DNA of 64,000 nt from Luidia sarsii (Eukaryota; Echinodermata; Asteroidea; Paxillosida; Luidiidae): NCBI GenBank assembly GCA_949987565.1, contig OX465118.1, forward strand, positions 3,128,538-3,192,537, written 5' to 3'. The translations under genes and the position numbers were made by a program. Below are positions 53,101 to 64,000 of the stretch, one piece after another (position 1 is the first letter of the stretch; every line of letters starts with the position of its first letter). A model generated the notes under the pieces. The model made no database searches, was not told where the DNA came from, and saw only the letters and a program-made list of their open reading frames with translations.

Positions 53101-55840
53101 CGCTATTTGACTTTGCTGTGGAAGAATAGGGATGCTTCCCAAAATCCTCGTCGATGAAAATCGGCTTGGAGAGCAACAAACGAGTTACTGCGCTTTGCTC
53201 ACAATCGTCTCGAACGACACCTTCCAGAGAAATATCGCCCAACCCGTCACTTTAGCCGTTGTTTTGAAATTATTCCGCCCAATGATAGTTTTAAAAAATA
53301 CAATACCTCTGACCCTCTATCGCCAACTTCCATCTCTCTCTTTTCAGCATCAATACGTCACCAACAATATTTGATCTGATTATCAAATCAAATTTACACA
53401 ATTCACTGTGCGACCGATAATTATCCATCAATAACGCGAACTACTTTGCGTGTGTGTGTGACGGATGGCACCCAAGCAAGTTGGCGGAAGCATGACCGTT
53501 AGTTCGGAATAGCGCCCCCAATACACAGCCTATCAAAGAAACCAGAATACTACGTTTTGATATAACAGCGTACGTCAGTGAAAGAATACATTTCACTTTT
53601 GATCAGTCCTCTACACAAGTACATTTTCAAGAGATAATTTCCACTGAAATTGCGACACTCCCGGATTGAAAACAAAATGATTCTACGTTAATTCACTTGA
53701 TTTTTATAGTCGTTCTTGTTGGTGTTTTTGAGGGGTTGTTGCTTGTTTCTTTGGTCTTCGGTAGTCTGCCATATTTGTATACAACTTTGTTTCAATGAGG
53801 GGTCTTTGGAGGGTAATTAACCGATACATTGTAGAATAAGTGAAGCTTAAGACAACCTGGGGGTTCCGTGATTGCAACTTGCAAATACAGAATGTTGAGT
53901 TTCCTGCTTGAGCGGCTTTTCTTTAATCGGGGCCTTTGGACTCTAAATAACTGATACATTGTAGAATAAGTGAAGCTTGGGACACCCGAGTGTTCAGTGT
54001 TTGATTTCGGGTGTAATTTGGTACATATTGGGGCTTGAAATATGGCGCTATTTGACTTTGCTGTGGAAGAATAGGGATGCTTCCCAAAATCCTCGTCGAT
54101 GAAAATCGGCTTGGAGAGCAACACACGAGTTACTGCACTTTGCTCACAATCGTCTCGAACGACACCTTCCAGAGAAATATCGCCCAACCCGTCACTTTAG
54201 CCGTTGTTTTGAATCTAATCCGCCCAATGATAGTTTAAAAAAATACAATACCTCTGAGCTCTGACCCTCTATCGCCAACTTCCATCTCTCTCTTTTCAGC
54301 ATCAATACGTCACCAACAATATTTGATCTGATTATCATATCAAATTTACACAATTCACTGTGCGACCGATAATTATCCATAAATAAAGCGAACTACTTTG
54401 CGTGTGTGTGTGACGGATGGCACCCAAGCAAAATGGCGGAAGCATGACCGTTAGTTCGGAATAGCGCCCCCAATACACAGACTATCAAAGAAACCAGAAT
54501 ACTTCGTTTTGATATAACAGCGTACGTCAGTGAAAGAATACATTTCACTTTTGATCAGTCCTCTACACAAGTACATTTTCAAGGGATAATTTCCACTGAA
54601 ATTGCGACACTCCCGGATTGAAAACAAAATGATTCTACGTTAATTCATTTGATTTTTATAGTCGTTCTTGTTGGTGTTTTTGAGGGGTTGTTGCTTGTTT
54701 CTTTGGGCTTCGGTAGTCTGCCATATTTTTATACAACTTTGTTTCAATGAGGGGTCTTTGGAGGGTAATTAACCGATACATTGTAGAATAAGTGAAGCTT
54801 AAGACAACCTGGGGGTTCCGTGATTGCAACTTGCAAATACAGAATGTTGAGTTTCCTGCTTGAGCGGCTTTTCTTTAATCGGGGCCTTTGGACTCTAAAT
54901 AACTGATACATTGTAGAATAAGTGAAGCTTGGGACCACCCGAGTGTTCAGTGTTTGATTTCGGGTGTAATTTGGTACATATTGGGGCTTGAAATATGGCG
55001 CTATTTGAATTTGCTGTGGAAGAATAGGGATGCTTCCCAAAATCCTCGTCGATGAAAATCGGCTTGGAGAGCAACACACGAGTTACTGCACTTTGCTCAC
55101 AATCGTCTCGAACGACACCTTCCAGAGAAATATCGCCCAACCCGTCACTTTAGCCGTTGATTTGAAATTAATCCGCCCAATAAAAGTTTAAAAAAATACA
55201 ATACCTCTGACCCTCTATCGCCAACTTCCATCTCTTTCTTTTCAGCATCAATACGTCACCAACAATATTTGATCTGATTATCAAATCAAATTTACAAAAT
55301 CCACTGTGCGACCGATAATTATCAATAAATACCGCGAACTACTTTGCGTGTGTGTGTGACGGATGGCACCCAAGCAAGTTGGCGGAAGCATGACCGTTAG
55401 TTCGGAATAGCGCCCCCAATACACAGCCTATCAAAGAAACCAGAATACTTCGTTTTGATATAACAGCGTACGTCAGTGAAAGAATACATTTCACTTTTGA
55501 TCAGTCCTCTACACAAGTACATTTTCAAGGGATAATTTCCACTGAAATTGCGACACTCCCGGATTGAAAACAAAATGATTCTACGTTAATTCACTTGATT
55601 TTTATAGTCGTTCTTGTTGGTGTTTTTGAGGGGTTGTTGCTTGTTTCTTTGGGCTTCGGTAGTCTGCCATATTTTTATACAACTTTGTTTCAATGAGGGG
55701 TCTTTGGAGGGTAATTAACCGATACATTGTAGAATAAGTGAAGCTTAAGACAACCAGGGGGTTCCGTGATTGCAACTTGCAAATACAGAATGTTGAGTTT
55801 CCTGCTTGAACGGCTTTTCTTTAATCGGGGCCTTTGGACT
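50153..55840 (+). repeat. Trimer higher-order repeat, two copies
   Basis: The order of variants C-A-B at 50153, 51099, 52051 recurs at 52997, 53943, 54895 (offset 2844). C has CACCCGATTGTTC and CAACAAACGAG. A has GGGACACCCGAG, GAATCTAATCC and a 6 bp insertion giving CTCTGAGCTCTGACCC. B has CAATAAAAGTTT and GTTGATTTG. A single A copy also occurs at 46365 and C copies at 48262 and 59625. Confidence 0.85.
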
Positions 55841-58800
55841 CTAAATAACTGATACATTGTAGAATAAGTGAAGCTTGGGACCACCCGAGTGTTCAGTGTT
55901 TGATTTCGGGTGTAATTTGGTACATATTGGGGCTTGAAATATGGCGCTATTTGAATTTGCTGTGGAAGAATAGGGATGCTTCCCAAAATCCTCGTCGATG
56001 AAAATCGGCTTGGAAAGCAACACACGAGTTACTGCACTTCGCTCACAATCGTCTCGAACGACACCTTCCAGAGAAATATCGCCCAACCCGTCACTTTAGC
56101 CGTTGTTTTGAAATTAATCCGCCCAATGATAGTTTAAAAAAATACAATACCTCTGACCCTCTATCGCCAACTTCCATCGCTCTCTTTTCAGCATCAAAAC
56201 GTCACCAACAATATTTGATCTGATTATCAAATCAAATTTACACAATTCACTGTGCGACCGATAATTATCAATGAATACCGCGAACTACTTTGCGTTTGTG
56301 TGTGACGGATGGCACCCAAGCAAGTTGGCGGAAGCATGACCGTTAGTTCGGAATAGCGCCCCCAATACACAGACAATCAAAGAAACCAGAATACTTCGTT
56401 TTGATATAACAGCGTACGTCAGTGAAAGAATACAGTTCACTTTTGATCAGTCCTCTACACAAGTACATTTTCAAGGGATAATTTCCACTGAAATTGCGAC
56501 ACTCCCGGATTGAAAACAAAATGATTCTACGTTAATTCACTTGATTTTTATAGTCGTTCTTGTTGGTGTTTTTGAGGGGTTGTTGCTTGTTTCTTTGGGC
56601 TTCGGTAGTCTGCCATATTTTTATACAACTTTGTTTCAATGAGGGGTCTTTGGAGGGTAATTAACCGATACATTGTAGAATAAGTGAAGCTTAAGACAAC
56701 CTGGGTGTTCCGTGATTGCAACTTGCAAATACAGAATGTTGAGTTTCCTGCTTGAACGGCTTTTCTTTAATCGGGGCCTTTGGACTCTAAATAACTGATA
56801 CATTGTAGAATAAGTGAAGCTTGGGACCACCCGAGTGTTCAGTGTTTGATTTCGGGTGTAATTTGGTACATATTGGGGCTTGAAATATGGCGCTATTTGA
56901 ATTTGCTGTGGAAGAATAGGGATGCTTCCCAAAATCCTCGTCGATGAAAATCGGCTTGGAGAGCAACACACGAGTTACTGCACTTTGCTCACAATCGTCT
57001 CGAACGACACCTTCCAGAGAAATATCGCCCAACCCGTCACTTTAGCCGTTGTTTTAAAATTAATCCGCCCAATGATAGTTTAAAAAAATACAATACCTCT
57101 GACCCTCTATCGCCAACTTCCATCGCTCTCTTTTCAGCATCAATACGTCACCAACAATATTTGATCTGATTATCAAATCAAATTTACACAATTCACTGTG
57201 CGACCGATAATTATCAATGAATACCGCGAACTACTTTGCGTTTGTGTGTGACGGATGGCACCCAAGCAAGTTGGCGGAAGCATGACCGTTAGTTCGGAAT
57301 AGCGCCCCCAATACACAGACAATCAAAGAAACCAGAATACTTCGTTTTGATATAACAGCGTACGTCAGTGAAAGAATACATTTCACTTTTGATCAGTCCT
57401 CTACACAAGTACATTTTCAAGGGATATTTTCCACTGAAATTGCGACACTCCCGGATTGAAAACAAAATGATTCTACGTTAATTCACTTGATTTTTATAGT
57501 CGTTCTTGTTGGTGTTTTTGAGGGGTTGTTGCTTGTTTCTTTGGGCTTCGGTAGTCTGCCATATTTGTATACAACTTTGTTTCAATGAGGGGTCTTTGGA
57601 GGGTAATTAACCGATACATTGTAGAATAAGTGAAGCTTAAGACAACCTGGGGGTTCCGTGATTGCAACTTGCAAATACAGAATGTTGAGTTTCCTGCTTG
57701 AACGGCTTTTCTTTAATCGGGGCCTTTGGACTCTAAATAACTGATACATTGTAGAATAAGTGAAGCTTGGGACCACCCGAGTGTTCAGTGTTTGATTTCG
57801 GGTGTAATTTGGTACATATTGGGGCTTGAAATATGGCGCTATTTGAATTTGCTGTGGAAGAATAGGGATGCTTCCCAAAATCCTCGTCGATGAAAATCGG
57901 CTTGGAAAGCAACACACGAGTTACTGCACTTTGCTCACAATCGTCTCGAACGACACCTTCCAGAGAAATATCGCCCAACCCGTCACTTTAGCCGTTGTTT
58001 TGAAATTAATCCGCCCAATGATAGTTTAAAAAAATACAATACCTCTGACCCTCTATCGCCAACTTCCATCGCTCTCTTTTCAGCATCAAAACGTCACCAA
58101 CAATATTTGATCTGATTATCAAATCAAATTTACACAATTCACTGTGCGACCGATAATTATCAATGAATACCGCGAACTACTTTGCGTTTGTGTGTGACGG
58201 ATGGCACCCAAGCAAGTTGGCGGAAGCATGACCGTTAGTTCGGAATAGCGCCCCGAATACACAGACAATCAAAGAAACCAGAATACTTCGTTTTGATATA
58301 ACAGCGTACGTCAGTGAAAGAATACAGTTCACTTTTGATCAGTCCTCTACACAAGTACATTTTCAAGGGATAATTTCCACTGAAATTGCGACACTCCCGG
58401 ATTGAAAACAAAATGATTCTACGTTAATTCACTTGATTTTTATAGTCGTTCTTGTTGGTGTTTTTGAGGGGTTGTTGCTTGTTTCTTTGGGCTTCGGTAG
58501 TCTGCCATATTTTTATACAACTTTGTTTCAATGAGGGGTCTTTGGAGGGTAATTAACCGATACATTGTAGAATAAGTGAAGCTTAAGACAACCTGGGGGT
58601 TCCGTGATTGCAACTTGCAAATACAGAATGTTGAGTTTCCTGCTTGAACGGCTTTTCTTTAATCGGGGCCTTTGGACTCTAAATAACTGATACATTGTAG
58701 AATAAGTGAAGCTTGGGACCACCCGAGTGTTCAGTGTTTGATTTCGGGTGTAATTTGGTACATATTGGGGCTTGAAATATGGCGCTATTTGAATTTGCTG

Positions 58801-61800
58801 TGGAAGAATAGGGATGCTTCCCAAAATCCTCGTCGATGAAAATCGGCTTGGAGAGCAACACACGAGTTACTGCACTTTGCTCACAATCGTCTCGAACGAC
58901 ACCTTCCAGAGAAATATCGCCCAACCCGTCACTTTAGCCGTTGTTTTAAAATTAATCCGCCCAATGATAGTTTAAAAAAATACAATACCTCTGACCCTCT
59001 ATCGCCAACTTCCATCGCTCTCTTTTCAGCATCAATACGTCACCAACAATATTTGATCTGATTATCAAATCAAATTTACACAATTCACTGTGCGACCGAT
59101 AATTATCAATGAATACCGCGAACTACTTTGCGTTTGTGTGTGACGGATGGCACCCAAGCAAGTTGGCGGAAGCATGACCGTTAGTTCGGAATAGCGCCCC
59201 CAATACACAGACAATCAAAGAAACCAGAATACTTCGTTTTGATATAACAGCGTACGTCAGTGAAAGAATACATTTCACTTTTGATCAGTCCTCTACACAA
59301 GTACATTTTCAAGGGATATTTTCCACTGAAATTGCGACACTCCCGGATTGAAAACAAAATGATTCTACGTTAATTCACTTGATTTTTATAGTCGTTCTTG
59401 TTGGTGTTTTTGAGGGGTTGTTGCTTGTTTCTTTGGGCTTCGGTATTCTGCCATATTTGTATACAACTTTGTTTCAATGAGGGGTCTTTGGAGGGTAATT
59501 AACCGATACATTGTAGAATAAGTGAAGCTTAAGACAACCTGGGGGTTCCGTGATGGCAACTTGCAAATACAGAATGTTGAGTTTCCTGCTTGAACGGCTT
59601 TTCTTTAATCGGGGCCTTTGGACTCTAAATAACTGATACATTGTAGAATAAGTGAAGCTTGGGACCACCCGATTGTTCAGTGTTTGATTTCGGGTGTAAT
59701 TTGGTACATATTGGGGCTTGAAATATGGCGCTATTTGACTTTGCTGTGGAAGAATAGGGATGCTTCCCAAAATCCTCGTCGATGAAAATCGGCTTGGAGA
59801 GCAACAAACGAGTTACTGCGCTTTGCTCACAATCGTCTCGAACGACACCTTCCAGAGAAATATCGCCCAACCCGACACTTTAGCCGTTGTTTTGAAATTA
59901 ATCCGCCCAATGATAGTTTAAAAAAATACAATACCTCTGACCCTCTATCGCCAACTTCCATCTCTCTCTTTTCAGCATCAATACGTCACCAACAATATTT
60001 GATCTGATTATCAAATCAAATTTACACAATTCACTGTCCGACCGATAATTATCCATCAATAACGCGAACTACTTTGCGTGTGTGTGTGACGGATGGCACC
60101 CAAGCAAGTTGGCGGAAGCATGACCGTTAGTTCGGAATAGCGCCCCCAATACACAGCCTATCAAAGAAACCAGAATACTTCGTTTTGATATAACAGCGTA
60201 CGTCAGTGAAAGAATACATTTCACTTTTGATCAGTCCTCTACACAAGTACATTTTCAAGGGATAATTTCCACTGAAATTGCGACACTCCCGGATTGAAAA
60301 CAAAATGATTCTACGTTAATTCACTTGATTTTTATAGTCGTTCTTGTTGGTGTTTTTGAGGGGTTGTTGCTTGTTTCTTTGGGCTTCGGTAGTCTGCCAT
60401 ATTTTTATACAACTTTGTTTCAATGAGGGGTCTTTGGAGGGTAATTAACCGATACATTGTAGAATAAGTGAAGCTTAAGACAACCAGGGGGTTCCGTGAT
60501 TGCAACTTGCAAATACAGAATGTTGAGTTTCCTGCTTGAACGGCTTTTCTTTAATCGGGGCCTTTGGACTCTAAATAACTGATACATTGTAGAATAAGTG
60601 AAGCTTGGGACCACCCGAGTGTTCAGTGTTTGATTTCGGGTGTAATTTGGTACATATTGGGGCTTGAAATATGGCGCTATTTGAATTTGCTGTGGAAGAA
60701 TAGGGATGCTTCCCAAAATCCTCGTCGATGAAAATCGGCTTGGAAAGCAACACACGAGTTACTGCACTTTGCTCACAATCGTCTCGAACGACACCTTCCA
60801 GAGAAATATCGCCCAACCCGTCACTTTAGCCGTTGTTTTGAAATTAATCCGCCCAATGATAGTTTAAAAAAATACAATACCTCTGACCCTCTATCGCCAA
60901 CTTCCATCGCTCTCTTTTCAGCATCAAAACGTCACCAACAATATTTGATCTGATTATCAAATCAAATTTACACAATTCACTGTGCGACCGATAATTATCA
61001 ATGAATACCGCGAACTACTTTGCGTTTGTGTGTGACGGATGGCACCCAAGCAAGTTGGCGGAAGCATGACCGTTAGTTCGGAATAGCGCCCCCAATACAC
61101 AGACAATCAAAGAAACCAGAATACTTCGTTTTGATATAACAGCGTACGTCAGTGAAAGAATACAGTTCACTTTTGATCAGTCCTCTACACAAGTACATTT
61201 TCAAGGGATAATTTCCACTGAAATTGCGACACTCCCGGATTGAAAACAAAATGATTCTACGTTAATTCACTTGATTTTTATAGTCGTTCTTGTTGGTGTT
61301 TTTGAGGGGTTGTTGCTTGTTTCTTTGGGCTTCGGTAGTCTGCCATATTTTTATACAACTTTGTTTCAATGAGGGGTCTTTGGAGGGTAATTAACCGATA
61401 CATTGTAGAATAAGTGAAGCTTAAGACAACCTGGGTGTTCCGTGATTGCAACTTGCAAATACAGAATGTTGAGTTTCCTGCTTGAACGGCTTTTCTTTAA
61501 TCGGGGCCTTTGGACTCTAAATAACTGATACATTGTAGAATAAGTGAAGCTTGGGACCACCCGAGTGTTCAGTGTTTGATTTCGGGTGTAATTTGGTACA
61601 TATTGGGGCTTGAAATATGGCGCTATTTGAATTTGCTGTGGAAGAATAGGGATGCTTCCCAAAATCCTCGTCGATGAAAATCGGCTTGGAGAGCAACACA
61701 CGAGTTACTGCACTTTGCTCACAATCGTCTCGAACGACACCTTCCAGAGAAATATCGCCCAACCCGTCACTTTAGCCGTTGTTTTAAAATTAATCCGCCC

Positions 61801-64000
61801 AATGATAGTTTAAAAAAATACAATACCTCTGACCCTCTATCGCCAACTTCCATCGCTCTCTTTTCAGCATCAATACGTCACCAACAATATTTGATCTGAT
61901 TATCAAATCAAATTTACACAATTCACTGTGCGACCGATAATTATCAATGAATACCGCGAACTACTTTGCGTTTGTGTGTGACGGATGGCACCCAAGCAAG
62001 TTGGCGGAAGCATGACCGTTAGTTCGGAATAGCGCCCCCAATACACAGACAATCAAAGAAACCAGAATACTTCGTTTTGATATAACAGCGTACGTCAGTG
62101 AAAGAATACATTTCACTTTTGATCAGTCCTCTACACAAGTACATTTTCAAGGGATATTTTCCACTGAAATTGCGACACTCCCGGATTGAAAACAAAATGA
62201 TTCTACGTTAATTCACTTGATTTTTATAGTCGTTCTTGTTGGTGTTTTTGAGGGGTTGTTGCTTGTTTCTTTGGGCTTCGGTAGTCTGCCATATTTGTAT
62301 ACAACTTTGTTTCAATGAGGGGTCTTTGGAGGGTAATTAACCGATACATTGTAGAATAAGTGAAGCTTAAGACAACCTGGGGGTTCCGTGATTGCAACTT
62401 GCAAATACAGAATGTTGAGTTTCCTGCTTGAACGGCTTTTCTTTAATCGGGGCCTTTGGACTCTAAATAACTGATACATTGTAGAATAAGTGAAGCTTGG
62501 GACCACCCGAGTGTTCAGTGTTTGATTTCGGGTGTAATTTGGTACATATTGGGGCTTGAAATATGGCGCTATTTGAATTTGCTGTGGAAGAATAGGGATG
62601 CTTCCCAAAATCCTCGTCGATGAAAATCGGCTTGGAAAGCAACACACGAGTTACTGCACTTTGCTCACAATCGTCTCGAACGACACCTTCCAGAGAAATA
62701 TCGCCCAACCCGTCACTTTAGCCGTTGTTTTGAAATTAATCCGCCCAATGATAGTTTAAAAAAATACAATACCTCTGACCCTCTATCGCCAACTTCCATC
62801 GCTCTCTTTTCAGCATCAAAACGTCACCAACAATATTTGATCTGATTATCAAATCAAATTTACACAATTCACTGTGCGACCGATAATTATCAATGAATAC
62901 CGCGAACTACTTTGCGTTTGTGTGTGACGGATGGCACCCAAGCAAGTTGGCGGAAGCATGACCGTTAGTTCGGAATAGCGCCCCCAATACACAGACAATC
63001 AAAGAAACCAGAATACTTCGTTTTGATATAACAGCGTACGTCAGTGAAAGAATACAGTTCACTTTTGATCAGTCCTCTACACAAGTACATTTTCAAGGGA
63101 TAATTTCCACTGAAATTGCGACACTCCCGGATTGAAAACAAAATGATTCTACGTTAATTCACTTGATTTTTATAGTCGTTCTTGTTGGTGTTTTTGAGGG
63201 GTTGTTGCTTGTTTCTTTGGGCTTCGGTAGTCTGCCATATTTTTATACAACTTTGTTTCAATGAGGGGTCTTTGGAGGGTAATTAACCGATACATTGTAG
63301 AATAAGTGAAGCTTAAGACAACCTGGGTGTTCCGTGATTGCAACTTGCAAATACAGAATGTTGAGTTTCCTGCTTGAACGGCTTTTCTTTAATCGGGGCC
63401 TTTGGACTCTAAATAACTGATACATTGTAGAATAAGTGAAGCTTGGGACCACCCGAGTGTTCAGTGTTTGATTTCGGGTGTAATTTGGTACATATTGGGG
63501 CTTGAAATATGGCGCTATTTGAATTTGCTGTGGAAGAATAGGGATGCTTCCCAAAATCCTCGTCGATGAAAATCGGCTTGGAGAGCAACACACGAGTTAC
63601 TGCACTTTGCTCACAATCGTCTCGAACGACACCTTCCAGAGAAATATCGCCCAACCCGTCACTTTAGCCGTTGTTTTAAAATTAATCCGCCCAATGATAG
63701 TTTAAAAAAATACAATACCTCTGACCCTCTATCGCCAACTTCCATCGCTCTCTTTTCAGCATCAATACGTCACCAACAATATTTGATCTGATTATCAAAT
63801 CAAATTTACACAATTCACTGTGCGACCGATAATTATCAATGAATACCGCGAACTACTTTGCGTTTGTGTGTGACGGATGGCACCCAAGCAAGTTGGCGGA
63901 AGCATGACCGTTAGTTCGGAATAGCGCCCCCAATACACAGACAATCAAAGAAACCAGAATACTTCGTTTTGATATAACAGCGTACGTCAGTGAAAGAATA
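55841..64000 (+). repeat. Dimer and pentamer higher-order repeats
   Basis: Variants D (GGAAAGCAACAC, CAAAACGTCACC) and E (TTTTAAAATTAATC, CAATACGTCACC) alternate at 55841, 56787, 57733, 58679, then one C copy at 59625, then 60571, 61517, 62463, 63409. D-E steps are 1892 bp and the whole five-monomer group repeats at 4730 bp (CAACCAGGGGG at about 55752 and 60482). Confidence 0.85.

Larger units (their letters stand above)
6042..64000 (+). repeat. 946 bp satellite array (57 copies, continues past the window)
   Basis: Head-to-tail copies followed with the landmark CTAAATAACTGATACATTG at 6865, 7815, 8762, 9711, 10660, 11607, 12554, 13502, 14449, 15398, 17464, 18411 and so on to 63409. The commonest step is 946, with a range of 944-954 once the four long segments (16267, 23065, 26078, 30980) are subtracted. 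946 is not a multiple of three, no open frame spans a monomer, and no known RNA gene is visible, so this is non-coding satellite DNA. Orientation is constant throughout. Copies near the left edge are the most diverged; those at the right are nearly identical. Confidence 0.95.
32096..64000 (+). repeat. Right-domain monomers, uninterrupted
   Basis: About 34 monomers without long forms, most exactly 946 bp. A younger variant carrying TCAATGAATACCGCG and GCGTTTGTGTGTG becomes common from 35.4 kb on. Higher-order repeats are listed separately. The array is still running at the window end. Confidence 0.9.

Noticed and set aside
6769..63654. Recurrent minus-strand ORFs of 80-131 residues in every monomer
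   Set aside because: They overlap each other in different frames, the monomer length is not a multiple of three, variants include frameshifts and early stops, and no domain is recognisable. Their persistence is explained by copy homogenisation.
6042..64000. CRISPR-like or rDNA/snRNA/5S gene cluster
   Set aside because: Period and repeat length do not fit CRISPR, the DNA looks eukaryotic, and none of the conserved 5S, U1, U2, U5 or U6 sequences is visible on either strand.

Overview
This window looks like animal (metazoan) nuclear DNA. The left 6 kb holds a spliced gene fragment with intron-borne retroelement relics and several palindromic, MITE-like elements. The remaining 58 kb is a satellite array. 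The SWIM zinc-finger gene, the Penelope-type relics and the inverted-repeat elements would fit a marine invertebrate, possibly an anthozoan cnidarian. That placement is an inference, because no species-diagnostic gene is present.

1-2.1 kb: three exons of a plus-strand gene can be joined with matching splice phases (1-173, phase 0; 825-1032, leaving one base; 1636-2075). Together they encode the C-terminal part of a SWIM zinc-finger protein of the kind found in MULE-type transposases and genes derived from them. The 5' end lies outside the window. Intron 1 contains a ~345 bp inverted-repeat element with a hammerhead-ribozyme-like motif on the minus strand. Intron 2 contains a broken Penelope-like reverse transcriptase fragment. 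Near the 3' end the reading frame appears to shift.

2.1-6.0 kb: no convincing gene. It holds short tandem repeats, four inverted-repeat structures (4387-4517, 4561-4656, 4660-4890, 5480-5738) and a purine-rich tract (about 5764-5945) just before the array.

6.04-64.0 kb: a head-to-tail satellite with a 946 bp monomer (944-954 bp in most copies, 57 copies counted including the truncated first and the incomplete last), running off the right end. Every monomer carries a 26 bp motif twice, 130 bp apart. Four monomers carry an extra 1112-1119 bp segment at the same internal position (16267, 23065, 26078, 30980). The first ~120 bp of that segment is a diverged copy of the monomer's own sequence, so the long unit (~2.06 kb) is probably an older or alternative form rather than the product of a foreign insertion. 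The long segment also contains a tRNA-like module with a B box followed directly by a T5 run. The first long unit coincides with a sharp switch between two monomer subfamilies. Towards the right the array shows nested higher-order repeats (dimers of 1892 bp, trimers of ~2844 bp, a pentamer of 4730 bp, and a four-fold run of one monomer), and copies become nearly identical, as expected for ongoing unequal exchange. None of the recurrent short ORFs in the array looks like a real gene.
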